A stretch of DNA of 64,000 nt, taken from the NCBI GenBank assembly GCA_020635915.1, contig JACJYU010000001.1:62001-126000 (forward strand). Reading direction: 5' to 3'. This DNA comes from Flammeovirgaceae bacterium (GTDB taxonomy: Bacteria > Bacteroidota > Bacteroidia > Cytophagales > Cyclobacteriaceae). How positions within the stretch are numbered: position 1 is the stretch's first letter; every line of letters starts with the position of its first letter. A program made the translations under genes and the position numbers. Under the pieces are notes generated by a model, which saw only the letters and a program-made list of their open reading frames with translations, did not search any database and had not been told where the DNA came from. Shown here piece after piece: positions 27,724-33,945 of the stretch.

Positions 27724-28115
27724 TAATTCTTAATAATTAACCTAGACTGATTGAGGACATCAATAGTCGAATCATTACCGTTGGGCAGTTTAATCAGCAA
27801 CTGATTAATATAAATACCATGAAAGAGTGTATCAAGAACAGTAGCCCCCAATACATCCTGTCGTGGTCCTTTCACTTTTCCAGTTTGTAATACGTTATGA
27901 ATAATATTAGTCTGGGTAAATGGCTGAGAATTTTGACAGGTTGTAAATATAGATTACTGATTTGAATTTTGCATTGTTGAACTGAAACGGAAGCAGGCTC
28001 TGCTGAGGAGCAACCTGCCAGGGTTAGGTTCAACCGACTGGAATGGTCAAGCCCTGCCTTTTGTGCGGGGCTTTTTTCTTGGGTCATTCCAAGAGTTTTT
28101 ATGCCTAAGAAAACC

Positions 28116-28898
28116 TTATGCTGCATAAGCCATTGGTGTTTGATAGTTGAGCGATTGATGTGGCCGCTCATGGTTGTAGTCATCTACCCATTTTTGCGAC
28201 ACCTCGTTTGCTTGTTCAATGGAATAAAACAAGTTGGCGTCCAGCACATCTTCACGATACGTTTTGTTGAAGCGTTCGATGATGGCGTTCTGCTGGGGTT
28301 TTCCTTTTTGGATACGGCTCCATTCGATGTGGTTATCGTCCATCCATAACTGAAAGCGTTTGGAGCGAAACTCAGGACCATTGTCGGTACGGATTCTAAG
28401 TGGTTTTCCATAACGCTCAATGGCACGTTCAACAATTTCAATTACTCTTCTAGCGGGCAAATTGAAATCCACTTCAATTCCTTTGCACTGACGATTGAAG
28501 TGATCAATGATGTTGAGTGTTCGAATCCTTCGGCCACTCTCCAACGCATCACTCATAAAATCCATTGCCCATTCCTGATTAGCTTTTAATGGAATAGAAA
28601 TAGGATTGGCGGGGTTGTCTTTAATCCGTCTGCGCAATTTTTTACTCAACGAAAAACCTTCGTTCTCATATACCCTGCGGATTTTGCTGTCCCCCAGTTC
28701 TGGATATTTTTTCTGTACCAGTTTGATCACTTTTGTCCTTCCTTTACGGCTGCTGCCAATAACTTCTTCAATCGCTTTTTTTACTACGGCATCTTTAGCA
28801 GGCATTCGCTTTTCATAATATTTATTGGTCCGTGAACATCCTACTAATTTACACGCCTGAGCATGGCTTAACTTGTGGTGCTCTTCCAAGTATGCCAA
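28116..28898 (-). CDS. IS3-family transposase OrfB (copy 2)
   Basis: Same protein as at 4456-5238, with the DDE motifs WAMDFMSDAL, RIRTDNGPEF and NAIIERFNKTYRED. Probably expressed as OrfAB via the slippery site on the minus strand at 28928-28934. Confidence 0.93.
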   Translation of the reverse strand: MAYLEEHHKLSHAQACKLVGCSRTNKYYEKRMPAKDAVVKKAIEEVIGSSRKGRTKVIKLVQKKYPELGDSKIRRVYENEGFSLSKKLRRRIKDNPANPISIPLKANQEWAMDFMSDALESGRRIRTLNIIDHFNRQCKGIEVDFNLPARRVIEIVERAIERYGKPLRIRTDNGPEFRSKRFQLWMDDNHIEWSRIQKGKPQQNAIIERFNKTYREDVLDANLFYSIEQANEVSQKWVDDYNHERPHQSLNYQTPMAYAA

Positions 28899-28921
28899 GC
28901 CGTCTTTCTTCTGATCAGGCG

Positions 28922-29191
28922 TTAGAACTTTTTTGTGAGTAAATCCTTGATGGCGTCAATCTCCAGGCTCTGGTTGGCCACAATTTTCTTCAATCTTGAA
29001 TTTTCGTACTCCAGTTCCTTGAGCCGTTTGAGCTCATCCACTTTCATACCAGCGTACTTGCTGCGCCAGTTGTAAAAGGTAGGCTCACTGATGCCATGTT
29101 TGCGGCATATCTCGGAAACCTTCTGGCCCTGTTGTGATTGTTCGTTGAGAATCCCAATAATCTGGGCTTCGGTAAAGCGAATCTTTTTCAT
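28922..29191 (-). CDS. IS3-family transposase OrfA (copy 2)
   Basis: Same 89-residue protein as at 4163-4432, with the helix-turn-helix around KHGISEPTFYNW and the A AAA AAG slippery site near its end. Confidence 0.93.
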   Translation of the reverse strand: MKKIRFTEAQIIGILNEQSQQGQKVSEICRKHGISEPTFYNWRSKYAGMKVDELKRLKELEYENSRLKKIVANQSLEIDAIKDLLTKKF

Positions 29192-29575
29192 TTGCTGTTT
29201 TTGTTTAGGTTAAAATTAAAAAAATTCTATTTTTAACCTGTTCAAAAAAAGCAGCCTAGTACCTCTGACTTTCAACGTTTAGCATGAACTCAAAGCCTTC
29301 TAAAAATCCACTTGTCTTGCTCAGTTGTACCGGCCCAATTAAATGACCTACTTCAAGAATTCCCGATGATGGACCTTTTCGGGATAATTTGTCATTCCCC
29401 CAGCCGCTATTATTGTTAAGTGTATAACCCGTTCCAGGCGCTCCGTCAGTAAGAAAATCGGCCCACATCTCTCCTAAATGCTTCCACCCAGTTAATACTT
29501 GATCCCATCTGCTCGGACACGTAGGGCACCCTTGCGTTTGAACTTCTTCGGTAATACCCATCGTAGGCATAGCCA

Positions 29576-30100
29576 CTACTGCTTACTCTTTCCTATTCCA
29601 ACTATCCAAGATGGAATTTGTTGCTGCCTCTTTATAGATAAACGCTCGGTAAATTCAATTTCTTTGCCATCTATAAACCTAATGAACCAAACATGATAAT
29701 GCATTGTCATTACTACTTCATCCGGCCAAAGGTATTTATCTGCTAACCCCTTTATTTCATCTAAATACTCTTGATTGAAACTAACATTTCTTTCAAATCC
29801 TGTATAGATGGCAACCGGTTCATGATTTGAATTAAAAAAATAATAGCTCGGGGGATAAGTTTCTATTTTTTTTCTATCGGAAATCAATCCAAAATAATAC
29901 CCAGCTCCATCCTCATCAGCTTCTACATAAATGAATCTGATGGCCTTGGTCTCCTTAAGAAGATTCGAAGCAAATTTATCAGCAAGTTCTTTTATACGCT
30001 TTCCCTCATTTCCAGTTAATTCAATTGACAAGCCTTGAGAGAAGCAAATCAATGGGCTTAGGAGAGCAAGACTTAACAAGTATTTGAAAAGATTTTTCAC
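29576..30100 (-). CDS. I2: secreted immunity candidate for a JAMM peptidase
   Basis: 174 residues with a signal peptide (LLSLALLSPLICFSQG). It starts at GTG 30100, sharing a base with the T2 stop. The central block YPPSYYFFNSNHEPVAIYTGFER is shared in pattern with I14. Predicted periplasmic. No named domain. It probably blocks T2, but the same family is used behind T14, which shows no JAMM motif. Confidence 0.63.
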   Translation of the reverse strand: MKNLFKYLLSLALLSPLICFSQGLSIELTGNEGKRIKELADKFASNLLKETKAIRFIYVEADEDGAGYYFGLISDRKKIETYPPSYYFFNSNHEPVAIYTGFERNVSFNQEYLDEIKGLADKYLWPDEVVMTMHYHVWFIRFIDGKEIEFTERLSIKRQQQIPSWIVGIGKSKQ

Positions 30101-30615
30101 TATCTAAAAATTGATTTTGATGGACTACTAATAGTCCCAAATGAACCACCTGACGAATCGTAAATATTATTACCGTGAATATTATAAATAGGAATACCCA
30201 ATTGACCAGATAGTGAATTGTCCTGATTACTATTTATCGGACCAAATATTGGATGCGTATGAATTTGTCCAATGATTGAAAGAAGGCTGCCATTAAACAT
30301 CACCGTCATGTTTGCCTGATTAAATGGGAGGAAATTATTGTAGGAATAGGCACCTTCTCCTTTCACAATATGATTGGCTGCATAGCCAACTATGACCTTA
30401 CCATTTTTATCCACTAAAGGACCTTTCCAAGGCTGAACTAAAATGCCTTCTTTGGTGATCCAGGCTGCTACCTCTCGAACTGCAACTTGATATGCTTTTC
30501 CATTTTTCCTTGTACGGGTTTCAAAGCTATTATCCCACATAAATTGGAAGGCTTTGGAGGCTTTATCGAATGGAAATAGCTGTCCAGCAAATGGCCCTCC
30601 CTGCGTTTGAACTTC
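30100..30615 (-). CDS. T2: stubless toxin module with JAMM/MPN+ metallopeptidase motif
   Basis: Open frame beginning EVQTQGGPFAGQLF directly after stop codons that follow I1; the first internal ATG is at 30540. The C-terminal half has the exact JAMM zinc signature HTHP then seven residues to S-N-Q-D (HxHx7SxxD), with an upstream IIGQ strand as in JAB-type deubiquitinase-like domains. JAB/JAMM domains are known as effectors in polymorphic toxins. About 172 residues in frame. The missing start means it would need fusion to an upstream carrier to be delivered. Confidence 0.78.
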   Translation of the reverse strand, partial: EVQTQGGPFAGQLFPFDKASKAFQFMWDNSFETRTRKNGKAYQVAVREVAAWITKEGILVQPWKGPLVDKNGKVIVGYAANHIVKGEGAYSYNNFLPFNQANMTVMFNGSLLSIIGQIHTHPIFGPINSNQDNSLSGQLGIPIYNIHGNNIYDSSGGSFGTISSPSKSIFR

Positions 30616-30647
30616 TCACTATGACATCGTCCTCGTCATAGATATAA

Positions 30648-31067
30648 CTATTCCTTGTACTCAATCCGCCAATTCAACTTCTCCAAATCTTTCACCTTAT
30701 AAGCAAACTTCCTACTGTACAGCTGCTTTGCCACAAGACTATCCGGTGGTGTTATTTTCAAAAGCGCCCTATCAAAGATGAAAAGAGTTAGCGTGCTATC
30801 CCTATATTTTTCGTTAATAGTTTTTTCCCAACTATTATTTCCAAAAGACAAGGGGTGCTCATCCTCTCCAGGCAAAATGTACTCAGTATAATTCCACAAA
30901 GTGTCACCATCAGCAAATTTTATTGGAAATTCTTTTATCATGCCATCAGGTGAAAGACTTATGAATATTACTTCTTTGCTTTCATTTACAATTGTAAGTC
31001 TTCCGTCATGTGGGTCGCAACCACCTATAACGAACCACAGAATTAAAAGTAAAGTGTTGTATTTCAT
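30648..31067 (-). CDS. I1: lipoprotein immunity candidate for a zincin
   Basis: 139 residues, lipoprotein signal (LLLILWFVIGGCDPHDG), then a beta-rich domain. The ATG overlaps the T1 stop (ATGA). No family recognised. Lipidation suggests periplasmic protection, consistent with a protease toxin. Confidence 0.63.
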   Translation of the reverse strand: MKYNTLLLILWFVIGGCDPHDGRLTIVNESKEVIFISLSPDGMIKEFPIKFADGDTLWNYTEYILPGEDEHPLSFGNNSWEKTINEKYRDSTLTLFIFDRALLKITPPDSLVAKQLYSRKFAYKVKDLEKLNWRIEYKE

Positions 31068-32209
31068 TTTGGGTAATACTTAGTAGGATAGTTAATGGGA
31101 TCAGGAATATAGTTTTCCCCAAAAAATCTTTCAGCTCTTTTATTTGCTCTAATTTCAGTCCAATAAGAATCATGGCTACTTGGATCTGATATTGTATTCC
31201 AGATACTTGGTATCCCTATCTCAGTATAAAATCTAGCTCCTTTGAAGTATTGGGAATCCAAAAAGTGACCATATTCATGCTGTAGCATTTTAGTCCGAGA
31301 TACTCCCCTTACAGAGGGATGAATCAGTATTCCAATTCCAGGCAGCGTGACTCCCGAGTATTCTCTCATCAATGATGTTTCATAAATTTTGACCCCCGGG
31401 TATTCTGGACTACTGATGTCTTCCCAAGTTCCAAACCACTTGATGCTTGGATCACCAGGCCCCCCACCGGTTTGCTGAACCACCTCCCATGAGGATTTAT
31501 CCACTCGTATGCCTCCTACCTCCACGTATCCAGGGAGGAGCCCAAGGGATGTCCCATGCCTTGCCCCATAGCTCTGCAAGGCCTGCGCATTGCCACTTTT
31601 TGCCCCTTGCTTCTCCTGGAGGATGGCATTGACGTACGCATCCGACATGGCGGTTGTAACCCCGTACCCCGTAAAACTACTTCCATTGTTCATCTGGTTG
31701 TGCCAGCCGCTGCCATAGAAATTCTGGTAGGTATTAAAACCGCCCCCAAAATCACTATAACTATACGCGGCCCACTCGGCCGGGCTATCCGTATATTTAT
31801 ACTTGCCCCTTCTCTTGTACTCCACGCTCCAGGGCGTATCATCGGTCATCGCCCCGGTGGGGTCGTTGTAGTACACCGGGTCGTTGGCGGCATATTGGTA
31901 GGGGGTGAGGTGGGCATACCGCGCGGCCAGCGGGTCCACCCCGCTCATCCTGCCAATGGCCGGGTCGTAGCCGCGGTAGGCCATCTCATAGCTGCCGGTG
32001 GCATCGTTCAGCTCGCTGCCCGCATTGTATAAATATTGGTTTGGTTTGGTATCTATGCGTGTCCAGCTGTTACTTGTTTGCAAACCAAAGGGGTAGTAGT
32101 TGTTGCTCTGCACCACTTTTGATTTCGTGTAGGCCACTTTCAAATCATCCTGCCTACGCAAGCTGCGGCAGGCAAGCAAAATGCACCCAGTTGTTGCTTT
32201 CGTTTTCAT
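31064..32209 (-). CDS. T1: orphan Rhs tip with HExxH zincin-type protease effector
   Basis: Rightmost module, so first in transcription order. Rhs stub with YDPAIGRMSGVDPL and NDPTGAMTDDTPW, pre-toxin segment (SDAYVNAILQEKQG), second junction VVQQTGGGPGDPS, then a domain with QHEYGHFLDSQYF (HExxH) and a downstream YWTEIRANKRAERFF that could supply a Glu ligand. The apparent first 20 residues are not Rhs: a 28-bp palindromic insert (32150-32177) shifts the frame, and the true Rhs frame (SYENESNNWV) lies upstream of it. Confidence 0.8.
   Translation of the reverse strand: MKTKATTGCILLACRSLRRQDDLKVAYTKSKVVQSNNYYPFGLQTSNSWTRIDTKPNQYLYNAGSELNDATGSYEMAYRGYDPAIGRMSGVDPLAARYAHLTPYQYAANDPVYYNDPTGAMTDDTPWSVEYKRRGKYKYTDSPAEWAAYSYSDFGGGFNTYQNFYGSGWHNQMNNGSSFTGYGVTTAMSDAYVNAILQEKQGAKSGNAQALQSYGARHGTSLGLLPGYVEVGGIRVDKSSWEVVQQTGGGPGDPSIKWFGTWEDISSPEYPGVKIYETSLMREYSGVTLPGIGILIHPSVRGVSRTKMLQHEYGHFLDSQYFKGARFYTEIGIPSIWNTISDPSSHDSYWTEIRANKRAERFFGENYIPDPINYPTKYYPK
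32150..32177. repeat. 28-bp palindromic insert inside the T1 Rhs stub
   Basis: CTGCCTACGCAAGCTGCGGCAGGCAAGC lies exactly between two halves of the Rhs sequence that are continuous in T6 (CAAATCATC then AAAGTACACCC). Being 28 bp, it shifts the frame by one. Same class as 20227-20256 and the CCTGCC...GGCAGG palindromes. Confidence 0.85.
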
Positions 32210-32240
32210 AACTTAAGTAAATATAAAAATAACCGCTGGA

Positions 32241-32545
32241 TGTTTGGTTAGAATTAAAAGCCTTCGCTGGTTCGTGGGACACGAACCATGGGGTGGGGAT
32301 GCCTTCGGGCCGTGCCTCCCCGGACACTGCCCGTCATTGCGAACCGAAGCGCAGGAATGTGGGCAGGCGTGAAGCAATCCCCTTTGGAAAAGACAAATCA
32401 GGCACAAGTCTCCCGCTTGCCACCGCACAGCCGGAAGGCCCGCGCCAGTGTTTGGTTAGAATTAAAAGCCTTCGCCTTCGCTGGTTCGTGGGACACGAAC
32501 CATGGGTTGGGGGAATGTGGGCGTGAAGCAATCCCCTTTGGGAAT
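32241..32545. repeat. Intergenic block of interspersed repeats between the array and the TPR gene
   Basis: Two copies of GTTTGGTTAGAATTAAAAGCC followed by the palindrome GGTTCGTG-GGA-CACGAACC (about 32242-32290 and 32450-32502), two copies of GTGAAGCAATCCCCTTTGG (about 32370 and 32523), a diverged module-border repeat (32399-32448), and nearby GGGGATTGCTTCGG...GCCTCCCTCGCCATGACG (32558-32592). The 500 bases from 32216 to 32650 hold no gene that I can support. Confidence 0.7.
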
Positions 32546-32656
32546 GGACAACCCTCCGGGGATTGCTTCGGTCGTGCCTCCCTCGCCATGACGGTATCTT
32601 AGGTCGTGACCACTGGTAATGCACCCATGTTTCCAGGTTTTCCCTCGCATGGCCTC

Positions 32657-32707
32657 AAAAAAAACTGCCTCCTGTTTTTGTTCCATGAACAACCCCAGGA
32701 GGCAGCC
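32657..32707 (-). terminator. Rho-independent terminator after the TPR gene
   Basis: On the minus strand CTGCCTCCTG pairs with CAGGAGGCAG (arms at 32665-32674 and 32696-32705), followed by a run of eight T. It lies 23 bases past the stop of the TPR protein gene. Confidence 0.85.
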
Positions 32708-32729
32708 TTTGCCAATTCGTCAAGAAAAC

Positions 32730-33911
32730 CTAGAAGAGCCCCAAGGCCTTCATTTTCTTTTCTATGCGCTGCATCTGCGCCTGCATGTCAAGGTCGGTGT
32801 AGATTGAATACAGGTTGTCCAGTACCTTTTCGTCATCAGGGCTGATCTTCTCACAGGCCTCCCAGTAAGGCAACGCCTTCTTCAGGTTCTCCACCAATAC
32901 CTTGTCCAGTTCAAAGCGTTTCTTCTTGTCTTCGGCAGTGATGCCCAATTGGTTCATTTCCGCCTTTATCTTTTTGGCTTCCAAAAACACAAGCTCCGCA
33001 ATGGCCAGGCGTGGCTCAAAATACTTCGGATCGAGTTTCACCGACTCATCATACCATTTCCGAGCCTCCTCGTTGTTGCCCAACTGCTGGTTGATCACGC
33101 CTAAAAAATACCGGGTCTCCGCATCGTTGGGGTCATTGGCGGCCTGGCGTTCCATGGCCGACTTGGCATCCTGCAGCTTGCCCATCCTGATGTACATGTC
33201 CAGTTCATATTTTGGAAAATCCTTGTTTTCAGGGTGTGCCTTCATGGCCTTCATCACGGTTTCCAAGGCCTTGTCATTGTCCTTGAGCTGGTCGCGGTAG
33301 GCGCTAAAAATCATGGTATAGGCATCGGACGAAGTGCCTCCGTTGTCGAGGTAGCGTTGCAGGAACTCAATGGATTTTTGATGTTCGTCCGCGGAAGGGG
33401 CAAAAAACAAACCGGCATTCAACAAAATGGAAGTATCGTTGGGCACAAAGTAGAGGGTCCTTTCCACTTCCCTCAATGCTGTAGGGTAATCCTTATCGTC
33501 CTGGTAGGCCTTAAGCGCCTTGTCAAAATATTTCTGGGCAAAATAGGCGTTTACCTGCTCGGTAAGCAAGGGGAAGCCATTGGGGCCATTGATAAAGCTG
33601 CCCTTGTCCTTGTCGAGGGAATAGGCCTTGTCGAAAGCGGCCTTTGCCTCCGGGAACGGATCCGCAATCAGGGATTTATACGCCTCGTTGCTGGTCGTGT
33701 CGATGCCCCCATAGATCAGGCCTTTCAAATACCAGGCCTTGGAGTTGTCGGCAAATTTTTCGCTGGCCACGGTAGCGTCAATAATGGCTTTGGCCTCGTC
33801 AAATTTGCCCTCGCGCAAGGCCTTTTCCGCCTTTGACAGGCTCGGCTTTACCGGCTTTTGGGCGGCCACCACAAAGGGTACAATAAAAAGGAACAGAAGT
33901 AATTTTTTCAT
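32730..33911 (-). CDS. Periplasmic tetratricopeptide-repeat protein
   Basis: 393 residues with a signal peptide (LLLFLFIVPFVVAAQ) followed by helical TPR units along most of its length (for example AEKALREGKFDEAKAII, AETRYFLGVINQQLGNNEEARKWYDESVKLDP). TPR proteins act as protein-protein scaffolds; the partner is unknown. It follows gyrA by 34 bases in the same direction and could share its transcript. Ends before a strong terminator. Confidence 0.82.
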   Translation of the reverse strand: MKKLLLFLFIVPFVVAAQKPVKPSLSKAEKALREGKFDEAKAIIDATVASEKFADNSKAWYLKGLIYGGIDTTSNEAYKSLIADPFPEAKAAFDKAYSLDKDKGSFINGPNGFPLLTEQVNAYFAQKYFDKALKAYQDDKDYPTALREVERTLYFVPNDTSILLNAGLFFAPSADEHQKSIEFLQRYLDNGGTSSDAYTMIFSAYRDQLKDNDKALETVMKAMKAHPENKDFPKYELDMYIRMGKLQDAKSAMERQAANDPNDAETRYFLGVINQQLGNNEEARKWYDESVKLDPKYFEPRLAIAELVFLEAKKIKAEMNQLGITAEDKKKRFELDKVLVENLKKALPYWEACEKISPDDEKVLDNLYSIYTDLDMQAQMQRIEKKMKALGLF

Positions 33912-33945
33912 TGGAAATAGGTTTATTGCCTACAAATTTATCAGT

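Larger units (their letters stand above)
27914..29263 (-). mobile_element. IS3-family insertion sequence, copy 2 (1350 bp, inverted relative to copy 1)
   Basis: Same element as 4092-5440 with the same ends, in opposite orientation, with a 3-bp duplication TCT on the plus strand (27911-27913 and 29264-29266). The only difference I see is one extra T in a homopolymer ahead of orfA. The two copies bracket about 22.5 kb of the array. Confidence 0.93.
27723..29576 (-). pseudogene. T3: stubless toxin module split by an IS3-family element
   Basis: The 5' part (ATG at 29576) reads MAMPTMGITEEVQTQGCP and runs to MLNVESQ. After removal of 27914-29263 with one AGA duplication it continues in frame as TNIIHNVLQTGKVKG to NQSRLIIKN, stop at 27723-27725. 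About 170 residues. No Rhs core; it starts at the EEVQTQG junction just behind I2. Middle part has GWKHLGEMWADF and EVGHLIGPVQLSK. Activity not recognised. Partner is I3. Confidence 0.78.

Noticed and set aside
4092..29263. Composite transposon formed by the two IS copies
   Set aside because: Each copy has its own 3-bp target duplication (TCC; TCT on the plus strand), so they inserted independently. There is no duplication around the whole 25-kb block.
32150..32209. MKTKATTGCILLACRSLRRQ as a real N-terminus of T1
   Set aside because: It is read out of frame through the 28-bp palindromic insert; the Rhs frame continues on the far side of the insert.
1..32600. CRISPR array
   Set aside because: The many repeats are at irregular distances between genes or within stubs; there are no regular repeat-spacer units and no cas genes.
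1..32600. Integron cassette array
   Set aside because: Modules lie in one direction with border repeats, but I found no integrase, no recognisable attC core pairs, and the Rhs stubs explain the exchange points more simply.
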